A DNA stretch of 64,000 nucleotides from Solanum dulcamara. Lineage: Eukaryota > Streptophyta > Magnoliopsida > Solanales > Solanaceae. Shown one piece after another: positions 11,101-20,960 of this stretch. The stretch spans positions 868,001-932,000 of the forward strand of contig NC_077242.1 in assembly GCF_947179165.1 (NCBI RefSeq), in the 5' to 3' direction. Position 1 is the first letter of the stretch. Each line of letters starts with the position of its first letter. Both the position numbers and the translations under genes were made by a program. The notes beneath the pieces were generated by a model that saw only the letters and a list, made by a program, of their open reading frames with translations, had not been told where the DNA came from and did not search any database.

Positions 11101-12657
11101 ACCTGAAGCTCACGGGATAAGACATGCTTAACAGGTACTTTAAGATCAACAGGAACTCCATCCTCCTTATACTCTGACTTTTTATTATCAGGAGGTAGGA
11201 CAAGTGCTGCCATGGAATTAATCTGTCAGTCGCAAGTTCAAAATATTTTTTTGACAAGTTTCAGGTATAAATTATCATCCATTACGAATTTTAAATGGTT
11301 CTGTTTCATCACTTTCCTCTTCCATTATTTGCAGCCACAGGGCAGAGAAAACAAATTTCAAACCAGGACAACTAAGAGAATGAGAATCTGTATCATGTTG
11401 ATAAAACAACGCATAACAAACAACAAATAATTGGGGAAACCATCATCTATGTATGTTAACATGTTACACAAGTAATTGCTGCTAAAGTTATTGTAAAAGA
11501 TGAACCTTCAAGCGGAGGGTTTTCAGGAATAGCAGGCTGTATCCCTTCTATAGCTAACCAGTGAGCAAAAAGAGCAGTATCTAGTGGAGCTTTCGGCAGA
11601 GGCGTTTCAATCACCTAAAACACAGAAAGAGAAACTTGAGAAACTTACTATACGTGAAACTAATCCATAGAATAAAGTTAGTAGGCATCCCAAGATATTC
11701 AAAATTTCTTACATCTTTGAATTCTACATCCTTCTCTTCAATATAGAACAAATCCTTATGCCCGGCAGCTCTCCTGAACCGTAAGGGATCTCCCGAAGCA
11801 AAACCATATATTGGCTGTGCAAGGCACACAGATATAACACAGAATAACAGCGAGTTTTCGTGAAATGATTAGGGTCAACAGCAATGATAAGCATTCAAAT
11901 AACCAAGCAATGAGCAAGGGCGGATGTACATTAGGGGCAGTGGCTGCAGCCTCACCACTGCCTTCAACTTGTGCTACATATATATAGCTTAATTTTTTTT
12001 AAAATCTATACTTGTAGAAAGTCTACACTGAAAATAGTGGGTCTAGTGATAAATCCACGCCCTACTTGCTTACAATCCTGGATACGCCTCTGATTAGCAG
12101 AGGCAGAGCGAAGATTTTTAGTTTATGGGCGAGTTCAGGATCATTTATACATATTAAATGAATTTTTTAAACACAAATACAATGTTTGAGCCAAAGTTAG
12201 TGAGTTTTGCCAGTGGCTCCGCCCCTGCTGCCATTGAGCAAAAAGAATACTAACGAACAGAAGAGTTACCTCCACATTTCTCAAGGTGAGTGCAGAATCA
12301 ACATCATCAGTAGATAAAGTAGTTCTCTTCGAATGACGCATACATTTTATAGCTTCCTACATTATCAACCAAAAAAATCATATAAATTCACGTGAGGCAC
12401 ACTAATCGAATTAGAATTTCACAACATTTTTCTTATCTCGAACAGCAAAATTTTATACATTAATGCGAGCTTCAAGCATGAAATAGAACAGCGGTAGCAA
12501 ACAGAGATTGACAAATTGGATATGAAGGCACCTGCATAATTTCCCGAATACGGTACTCGACATCGGCGGCGAGAGCTGGTAAAACATCCGGTGATATATT
12601 GCTTATTCCGATGCTCTGTGATATCACTTCGATTGCCTCCTCCGGCACTGTGCTCAT
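8117..12657 (-). CDS. TAF6: Transcription initiation factor TFIID subunit 6
   Basis: Twelve exons on the minus strand: 12657-12532, 12356-12270, 11814-11713, 11614-11506, 11206-11103, 11021-10884, 10801-10706, 10079-9955, 9706-9574, 9385-9260, 9108-8997, 8499-8117, joining in phase to 546 aa (plant TAF6 is about 550). Residues 1 to about 71 are the histone-fold domain ([20 protein letters not shown]) that pairs with TAF9 in TFIID. Then comes the family hallmark [17 protein letters not shown]. Residues of about 180-420 form the HEAT-repeat middle domain ([57 protein letters not shown]). The tail is polar and ends in SIFL, like the ending of the Arabidopsis protein. It acts in the nucleus in core-promoter recognition. 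Exon 9 uses donor GTG/GTATCT; a donor five bases earlier breaks the frame. Introns carry MITEs at 10210-10330 and 11917-12232. Confidence 0.95.
10210..10330. mobile_element. hAT-type MITE with perfect 8-bp TSD in TAF6 intron 7
   Basis: 121-bp element starting CTAAGTTACTTGGACTCTTCA and ending TGAAGAGTCTGAGCAACATAG (inverted), with an inner hairpin (gattctccaaaa / ttttggagaatc). It is flanked by perfect 8-bp repeats GAACAAAG at 10202-10209 and 10331-10338. Same family as 34223-34325. Confidence 0.85.
11917..12232. mobile_element. Probable hAT-like element(s) in TAF6 intron 2
   Basis: Left end AGGGCGGATGTACATTAGGGG and right end GGCTCCGCCCCTGCTGCC, with an inner junction of two further ends (gatacgcctctg ... 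gcagaggcagagcg near 12082-12107). The outer flanks AATGAGCA (11909-11916) and ATTGAGCA (12233-12240) differ by one base, as expected of an old 8-bp duplication. It may be two elements side by side or one nested element. Confidence 0.5.
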
Positions 12658-13645
12658 TTTTTTCCTCTTGCTGCTTCGTTTTAGGCAGTTAGAGAGACGA
12701 TTTCCGGTGTAGGGTCGATGGGATTATGCCGGAGCAAAGAAAGATTGAAGATTACACCAAATGGAACAAATAAGGAAAAAATTTACAGTAAAATTTAGTC
12801 CCATTGGCCATAAATAAGATTTGAAATATTTCAATAATTTTTTAAATTTAAGTATTTATATATAAATTGACTCATTATATTAACTTTAAACTTGAAATAT
12901 AAAGTTTTGAATAATAAAGCTTGAGAGGGAGGGTGTTCGAGGTGATCTAGACTCTCAATCTCTTCACTGTGATGGAAGATTTCGATGCTTATGTCTCTTC
13001 TCTATCAAAAGGATTTTCATCATTTTCCATCTATATCAAGGCACCAAATATATTCTACCCTCAACCTCCATCCGTCATGAATACTCTCAATTCGCTTTTC
13101 CTAGTCATTAGTATTTGCAAAACTTCAACTTTATTTTCATGTCCAACAAAATCACGTCCAATAACGTACATAATATGTTCATCTCTTACAAAATGATGAG
13201 TTATTAGAGTCACACGAGTAATGCATCTTACTTTTGTTATTTGCCAAGAAAAAATGAAGAAAAGTAAGAGTACATAGTCGAACTAATGCAACACTTGTGT
13301 TTGTTCAACAATGCAACGTCTAGCTTCCAATATCACAAGCAAACATACAAAGGTGTAAGTTTCGAAAGTATAACACTTTTTTCGCCCGAGTCTTCTCTGG
13401 TTCATGACAATTGCAACTCACACTAATTTCACTCAAATACAGATCGACTTTGGAAAATGCTTTCGATGTCTTTTTTACATATGAAAACATATTGAGTGGA
13501 GAAAAAAGACGAGATAGCTGTCTCAACACACTGATGTGAGCACAATCACGAAAACATCGATTACACGTGAGGAAACAGAAGGAGATGTTCAAGATCTCAT
13601 ACGCACACTTTTCGTACACACTCCAAAGCACTTGTTCTTTTGCAT
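12658..13645. other. Spacer between TAF6 start and SYP51 stop
   Basis: Contains the TAF6 5' leader and promoter on the right of 12657 and the SYP51 3'UTR on the left of 13646, both transcribed leftward. The middle (about 12780-13300) is AT-rich and shows no gene or clear repeat. Reading frames here match no family that I know. Confidence 0.5.
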
Positions 13646-16600
13646 TTACAGATACTTAATCAACATATATATTGCCACAACAAGAATGACAATCCCAAGC
13701 ACTGATAGAAGCAGGCACATACAAGAGCAACCACCCTTTGTGCGTTTGTTCAAAATTCCAAGCTTTCTCTGCACCCGCTGTAAAAATATTGGGGAAAAAA
13801 ACAAGAGGAACGCAGAACAAATTAAGTCACGAAAAATAATTCTCACCAAGAATACGAAAATTGAAGAAAATGCGACGGATAAGAACCGTTTTATTAGCAG
13901 AGCAAGTGTTTGTATTAAAGTGTCTGTTTTGTTTAGATTCTTTTTTATTTTTCCTTCTTTGGATAATGGTATCCTCCCAGCCAACTTGCTGCACATTGAC
14001 TTATCCACTAGGTACCTGTTATCTCCTCCTAGCAACATGTACCAGGTCGCTCTACTTAACAAAGCTTAGGTAGATGAAAAGATTTCACCGAGTGTCGCCT
14101 CTCTAGGCTTCAAACATGTGTGCCAAGGTTGTCACTCCAATTATTTCAACAGCTAGGCCACCCCTTTGCAGGCAGAACACTTCTGTTTGGTAAAACCAGT
14201 TAGTTTGCCTTTTTATTAATGTCTCTCCTCCCAAAAATAAAATTACAATTGTTCCTCTTCCTCAACCTCTTTTGGTGATTCAACACATCAGGATTATGGA
14301 ATTCATAAAATAATCAATTCCTGACAGTTCATCCAGCCCCCTCCCCCACCAAAAGACAAACAAAAGGCATCCAAATGACACAAGCGAGAATGTGACCACA
14401 TGAATGTCAATTTCCTGTATCATCGTCAGGACGAAAGTGCTTTCCCTTCACTATCAAAAGAAAAATGTGACTCCATGAATGTCAATTACCTGTGTCATGA
14501 GAACGACAGAAATACTTTCCCTTCACTTATATCCTTAATGTTCTAGCAACTCACCATTTTTAAGCGCACACTAACCAATCTCTAGGGATCCCAATAACAA
14601 AGAAGCCCTGGGGGTGTAATGCTTTAACTTCTAAGTATTTTAACCTATTACATCCTGAACTTAAAAACATGATTGCTTTATACTTTCTTCTCAAATTAAG
14701 CATGACATGATTAGTCATTCCAAATTGCAGAGCCTTCCGCACAGTTTCTGCGGTGCTGGAAGATGTCTACAGACTCTTAAGTGAATATATGAAGTCCAAT
14801 GCTCACGAGAACTGGAGTCAAAATCAGGTCCTAACAAGTTCTCACCTGAAGTCTTGAGTCTGTAACATCAACATGTTCGTCCAGGCTATCCTGCATTGGG
14901 TAAGACAATGAAATCAGTAATACAGTATCCACTTTAGTAGCAGAAAGGTTTTATTTCCGCAAGAAAAATTGAGAGAAAATATAGTTCAATATAAACCAGA
15001 AAAATAGAGCTCATACAATAAGTCTTGTTTGCAAACCAAGTTCTTCGTTAACTGCCAGTGCTATATGTTTAGTGCTCATCACTGTCTCCTCCAAACTCTC
15101 AAGGCCCTCATCTTGCTCTGATTTGAGAGTCAATGCAAACAAATAAGTAAAATAACTGAAAATAAAAACCAAAAAACTAGAAAAAATTTCAAATTAAACA
15201 CTCCTTGCCTCTAAATCAATGTAACACCGCGTGCGTGGAGTTTAAGATGTTATTATGACTTGTATATAATATTAGTAAAGGACAAAGAAATTAGTAAGTC
15301 AAGAATCATATCAAATTTTAAATTTGACTAGCTACATAAATTTGAATTGTTCTTAAGTGAGGAAACATGGTCAATGAGGATTCATATGGCTGACCCCAAC
15401 TTGTTTCGACTGAGGCATAGTTGTTAACTTGTTTTTGTTTACATAAATTTGAATTCTTGAAAGCTATGAAAATAATTTTCCATATAATTGTCATCAAAGT
15501 TTAAATTTGAGAAGCCAAATAAGAGAAAAGAGTGTCATACAAACTGAGAATGGAGGAGCATAATAAAACTCGCCTTTCATAATTTGCCGTTGAAGACCGA
15601 CAACGCCATAATTGTCAAGACCTGTTGCTCTGCTCGTAGCATCTGCAGGTTTTATTTCTGGTCCAAGCAAACTGTCCCTATTCGCGAAGTTTGACATGTT
15701 CAATGTGGAAGCCATTTGAGATACTTTCGATTTCAAATTTGTAAGCATATCCTTGCGACGGTTCATCTCTTTCTCTGTCCTACATACAGGACAGAATGCT
15801 CAAAAGAACACATACAGAAGGCAACATAGCAGTAGTAACAGAATACATCAGTTTATTCAATCTATATATGGATGATGCATCACGCAAACAAACTTTATAG
15901 GGACTTTTGAAAGAGACAACTGTTCACGCTGTTAAGTCAGATTGCAGAAGAGAGTCTCAACATTCTGAATTACCCTATGGACAATTCACATATAACTTAT
16001 TGTATAAACCAACCTAAAGCTTTATTTCAGCTGTTCATTACCACGGAACTCTCTATATTTCAACTAAATGTGTTCTAGAAATTTATAAGATTTTCAAGGA
16101 AAAAATAAAATTATACTTTTTACTGTTTATTAGTTGGCACTTAAGGTGTGCCCCAACCATGAGGCCGGAAATTAGTAGTATTAAGTCCATGCTTGATTTA
16201 CTTAGCTTTTAGTAATAAAATATAAGACCCTAGGAAACTTTGATTGAAAAATATGCAGTCCATTGGGTGTAAAAGTCTTGGAAAATGAAAATCAAATTGA
16301 AATGTCATTTCTAAACAAAATTAAATCAGAAACACATTCAACTAAAGTTCAATATCATGAAAGAAGTTGTTTTAGGAACATATACAAAATTTATCCGAAA
16401 AGTATGTCAACAGGCTGCAAGATAGAAGAATGAATCCGTCCATTTCCTTCAATTGGGCGGGTTATTTTCATGAGCACTCTACTCTTATACATTAGATTTA
16501 CACCCATGATATAAAATACTCAATTTAATCATTGGAGTTATACATTACCATTGCAGCCACTCAATGAGAGAATCAGATTAAGAACACTCACAAAGGCTGC

Positions 16601-16809
16601 TTTTCAGGAAGCTTTGACAGGATAGACTGTAAGTTATCAAGTCTAGTTCCTAATATTGTGATCTTCCTCCTTATAGCGGATGAATGACGCTGCGCTTCTG
16701 GGCCCGAAGCAGGCAATGAACTCCTTTCAGATATCATGTTAGTGATGTCATCTGCGAGTTTCAGTCCTTCGTTATACTCCCGGATCCATGAGTCTCCAGA
16801 AGAAGCCAT
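13646..16809 (-). CDS. SYP51: Qc-SNARE of the SYP51/SYP52 group
   Basis: Five coding exons: 16809-16592, 15779-15574, 15117-15017, 14890-14846, 13777-13646, giving 233 aa (Arabidopsis SYP51 is about 232). It is a membrane-fusion protein of the trans-Golgi, prevacuolar and vacuolar membranes that pairs with Qa (SYP2), Qb (VTI1) and R-SNAREs. The N-terminal helical region holds SAIRRKITILGTRLDNLQS and MNMSNFANRDSLLGP-like family blocks. The SNARE motif spans about 142-200 (EQDEGLESLEETVMSTKHIA) with the zero-layer Gln at about residue 171 (EELGLQTRLID). A Cys-rich juxtamembrane stretch (GGCSCMC) and one C-terminal anchor helix (about 208-230) follow. The ATG at 16809 sits three bases after a 5'UTR intron acceptor; the longer upstream frame is intronic and is not used. 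Intron 2 has a GC donor (AAG/GCGAGT), needed to keep the family sequence MKEQDEG. SYP51 and SYP52 cannot be separated by eye. Confidence 0.94.
15357..15425 (+). repeat. Plant LINE/SINE-type 3' end motif in SYP51 intron
   Basis: The segment includes GACCCCAACTTGTTTCGACT and 'gaggcatagttgtt', closely matching the widespread plant retroposon terminus 'gccgaccccaacttgtttgggactgaggcatagttgttgttg'. The TTG tail is decayed. It lies in intron 2 (15118-15573). Confidence 0.55.
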
Positions 16810-16812
16810 TAC

Positions 16813-17876
16813 CTGAAGAGACGTTAGACAGAAATACATTAATTTCTGCACATTGACTGGAACTCAAGAACATATTTTTTTTAAAAAAAATGCAACAACT
16901 AATAACCCTTTAAGCTTCTTTTCCATCATTCAGAGTGCTTGGAGCGATCGTGGATGATCCACCAAAACAAGAATATGGATCAAAAGAAAACCACAGAAAA
17001 ACAAAGGGCAAAGGGACTATATTCAATGAAATCCAGAACCGAAGTTCACTTTCCCATGTGATGTGCAACACCATCCAGATCCAACAACTTAGTCCAAATA
17101 TAAAGGAAAACTAGAGGAACATCACAATTTCAGTTTGATGTGAGATCAAAATAATCCTTGGGTTTCCAACTAAGTAGAACTGTACCTCCTCCACCCCACT
17201 GTCCACAATTAAAAGCATCACAAAGAATAAAAACAAGGAAAGATATAAAATGGGGATGTGATCTTGAAGTTCGCAATGCATTTTTTCCTTCCTAAACAAC
17301 TAGATACTAGTATAGCCTTTATGATACTAGTATACTGTGATACATTCTAAAAAACATACCTAAATTAAAGTGATATCATTTTTGTATGTGAATCAATTAT
17401 TGCAACAACAAATACTAAAATGGCACTTATTCTGAAGAAATGTCAGAAGGCAATCAAATTCCAATATGAAATATGAAATATGAAATATGAAACTCAACAA
17501 CAAAACCAACCATATATAGACAAAATTCTAAGAAAACGTAGATACAATAAATAAAACAGCTAGAAACTCAATTTTACATAAAATATCAAACTCAGCTACA
17601 ATAATTAGCTTAAGTAGCATCCAAACAAAGTGAAGGCAGCTACAATTACACGAAAAAGAAAAAAATCCCAAAGCTCACAACCCTAATTCTTCATTTGCAA
17701 AAGGATAAAAGAGCAAAAATCAATACGCTACATAACTATAGCCAAAAAACACCACAATCGCTGCCGAATTCACGGATGATTGAATTCCATCTGAGTTGAT
17801 CACTTGAAAAAACTCAAAAACAGCAAAACCATTGAGATGATCTTCCATACGTCAAGTGAGGAAGAGTTATAATTAC
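16813..17876 (-). other. 5'UTR intron of SYP51
   Basis: On the minus strand a donor GAG/GTAATT at 17877/17876 and an acceptor CTTCAG at 16813 would join a short leader exon (about 17960-17877) to GTA-ATG. The leader sequence around 17877-17950 is GC-richer and lacks a long frame. Long 5'UTR introns are frequent in plant housekeeping genes and often raise expression. The small TATGAAA repeat at about 17466-17490 is inside it. Confidence 0.6.
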
Positions 17877-18399
17877 CTCTTTCTGATCTGATTTCACGGT
17901 GGCGAATGGCGATGGTGGAATTGTGAGAGAATTGTTGTGAGAGAAACGGCGAGTCGGAATAATTTTAAAGGAGACGTGCCACTAACTTTACCGGCAAGGT
18001 TTGTCCAGCTCCATTGTCCTCTTGCTTATTGTCTACACGCGCATTTGCTCATTATTGAAACCACTTTTTTTATCTTTTCCTGTGGAATGGAGTATAACTT
18101 TTAGATTAATTAAAGGAGAATAAGAAAAATAAAATTACTTAATTAAGAAGGTATTTGACAAATATTAAAAGTATTTATAAATTAAATGTACAAGTATATT
18201 TTTTAAAAAATATTTTGAGGTTTGTAGGACGTACACAAACCTTATTTCTATCTTTGTGGGTAGAGGTATTGAAAAATAAGAAATTGTATGGTTATTAAAT
18301 AATAATACTAATAAGAGAAGAGAAGACGAGGCTACCCCATGCCTCTACCACAAAATATGTCACAATACCTACTTACTTCTTACTCTAATCTCGATCTCC

Positions 18400-18990
18400 A
18401 AACCTTCTGATCTAATCATATATCCTCAATAAACTTAAGCTATGACATGTTGTGTATAGTCATCCTCTTTCCCGTCTTTCTTTGGTCTATTTCTACCGTT
18501 GTTAACTCCCGCTATAAACACTCTCACACCTCCTTTTCACATGTCTGGATCATCTCAAACTCGCTTCCTCTCATCTTGTTCGTCACGAAGGTCACTTCCA
18601 CCTTATCCTGTATGACATTGTTTCTAATCGTTTCTCTTAATATACCCACACATCCATATGAGCATCCCCATCTTCACTATATTCATCTTATGAATGGGAG
18701 TGTTCTTGACCAATATTCTGCCTACAACAACAATGTTGATCTAACCATTATTTGGTAAAACTTACCTTTAGTTTTTTTTTCTCATCGTCCGATTATATTA
18801 GGGGGTCGCATAGGATGATTAAGTCAAGAGTTGTACTGATACTTTGCTCACCTAATCACATCTTTACATTGTCTTTTATGTCTTGAAGACATGTTCTTAT
18901 CACGTTGTACCTCAAAGGTGAGCATCCATTTCATCTATCCCATACTAATAGGATATGTAATATCATCATCAATCTTCCTATCTTCTGTAC
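18400..18990 (-). pseudogene. Decayed RTE-clade LINE, C-terminal reverse-transcriptase region (antisense)
   Basis: Read on the minus strand, 18650-18780 gives a broken frame resembling the plant RTE block after the reverse transcriptase core (LKGKFYQIMVR, then a stop and AEYW). Neighbouring text matches the antisense of the same family (ATCTATCCCATACTAATAGG, CATCATCAATCTTCCTA). The plus-strand frame at 18447-18758 is an accident of this antisense sequence. Stops and indels make it non-functional. Confidence 0.6.
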
Positions 18991-20112
18991 TTGATTGTTT
19001 TTTTGTATATCAAATAAGGATTATGTTTCATATATTTTTTCTACATTGAAAAGTAGGTAAAACGCTGAAAAGTTTTAATATTGTGGCTAAAGCTTGATGA
19101 ATGGTCCAAAAAGTGAGTATTATCAATTTCCCCCCTCATTAGAATATGTAGTTGTTGGTATATTCACAATAATCTATTCGAGAAAATATGATAAACATAG
19201 CCCCTTGTGATTGGGGCTCTTTAAAATATAATCTTCGGCAGTTTTAATTTTTTAAATTTATTCAAAATAAATACATTTGATCTAAGTCAATTACGTAACA
19301 ATCTATAGTGATTAATTTTCATGAAACATGTGAAACAATTTAACTAGAAATACATAACATTATCGTCAAGTTTCCAAAAAAATGCAATATCACAAAAAGC
19401 TATAAAATACACCAAAACTAGAAGATAGAAGAAATTGCACAACAAAAAAAGGCATCAAATTTCAGAAATAGATCAAAAAACTGTGCAAATCCTATTTTTT
19501 TTTCCCATAGCTTCCGTAAAATATAAATATTAGGTGAGTTTAACTCACTTTTCTCAAGGAACTGTTTAATAACATAGCCCAATTTAAAGTTTAGGATTTT
19601 TCCCCCTTTACTATTTATAAAACTAGCCAGATTTGGTGCATGAACTACATACACTCAAATTATTATATCCTATCCCTATTATTATTTGATTGAAATGTAC
19701 AACAACAGAACTACAAAAGCAAGAGACAAACGATGTTTCTTTATCTCATTTCACTAGTTTTCGAAAAATAAACCATTTTATTATCTTTCTATTTTAGCCA
19801 TTCATTTTTTTCTTGGCCCTCAAGATAATGGAATCTCTGTTTTCCAAACCATTCATTTTATCTTAAACTGTGAGAAAGATGGGTGTTTAATGTGGTCTTG
19901 TTTAATTAGATAGAAAGTTTCTAAAAAAATTTATTAGAAAATTTTATTTTTTAAAATAAATTATAAATATACACACGATTATAAATTATCGAGTAATCAA
20001 GAATTTAAAAAATAAATCATATATATTATATATATTGTATATGTCACGAGTGATCAGAAATAGTTTCTCTATTCTACTCAAATAAAGATATTATATGCGT
20101 ATATTTTATTCT

Positions 20113-20506
20113 AGGAATTTTTTTGCATATAGTCACTCAAAAATACCTTAATTATGCTTCATAACTATAGTTTGGTAATTACAATTCGTAGTTGTAGTTA
20201 TAACAACGTTTGAATAATTCGCTATACAATTCATAGTTTTTGTATAACGTTTGTATATTTCACTATACAATTTATGCACAACGTTTGTATAATTTGCTGT
20301 ACAATTTGTAGTGTTTGTATATTTCGGTATACAATTCGATTCGCGCATATCATTTGTATAAATCGTGCAAAATATACAAAACTCAATTGTATAGTCGCGC
20401 GAATTATATATTACAGTTAGATGTTTGCCGTGAGCTATAATTAATTCAAACTATAACTATATTAGCTAATTAACTATTATATGTTTACTTATCCAAATAA
20501 TTTTCC
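20113..20506. mobile_element. AT-rich foldback MITE (GTATAA-repeat family)
   Basis: Begins near GGAATTTTTTTGCATATA and ends TTATCCAAATAATTTTCC, loose inverted ends. The interior is built of repeated 'gtttgtataa(t)ttcgctatacaatt' variants. Related copies at 1078-1267 and 44260-44668. No ORF and no clear TSD. Confidence 0.6.
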
Positions 20507-20960
20507 CTTTATTAAATTTACTATTATTATATTTATCATGAGTTAGAAAGTAATTTACATATTTGTTTGGATTCAATATCTTTGATTAAAGTCTATATTA
20601 CGTTAAGAAATTTATTAAATATTTAAAAATTATTAACTTTAAAAAATAGAATTCGAACTATAATCTTTAAATTTTGACTCGCGTTCATTTTGTATCATAT
20701 AAATTGAGGCAAATGAGTAATAAAAAAAGCAAAAATCAAGTGTAAGAAAGAGAAAAAAAATAAGTAAAAGTAGAGAAAGCGGCAAGTCGGCACACCGTCA
20801 ATCGTGAAAACCCGGCACTCGACGGCGCAGCCGAGAAGAAACCATTCTCTTCAGCTGCTACTAATCATATGCTCTTCAATCGGAGAAGATAGTAGTTACA
20901 GATTTTGGTTACGGAGCTCGCCGGCGACTTGAGAAAGAGAAAGCAACACTAAGTTGGAAG

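Larger units (their letters stand above)
17960..20960. other. Divergent intergenic region between SYP51 and PP4
   Basis: About 3 kb shared upstream region of two divergently transcribed genes. It contains a decayed antisense RTE LINE (18400-18990), a possible retroposon tail fragment near 18216-18278 (gacgtacacaaacctta), and an AT-rich foldback MITE (20113-20506). The last 200 bases before 20961 form the GC-richer PP4 leader. No gene seen. Confidence 0.6.

Noticed and set aside
12969..13196. 75-aa plus-strand frame between TAF6 and SYP51
   Set aside because: No similarity that I recognise and no promoter or splice partners.
13536..14069. 177-aa plus-strand frame
   Set aside because: Antisense shadow of the last SYP51 exon and neighbouring intron.
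16810..16851. Upstream in-frame Met start for SYP51 (MQKLMYF...)
   Set aside because: These codons lie in the 5'UTR intron, upstream of the CTTCAG acceptor; the family start MASSGDSW is at 16809.
18447..18758. 103-aa plus-strand frame
   Set aside because: Explained as the antisense of a decayed RTE LINE coding region on the minus strand.
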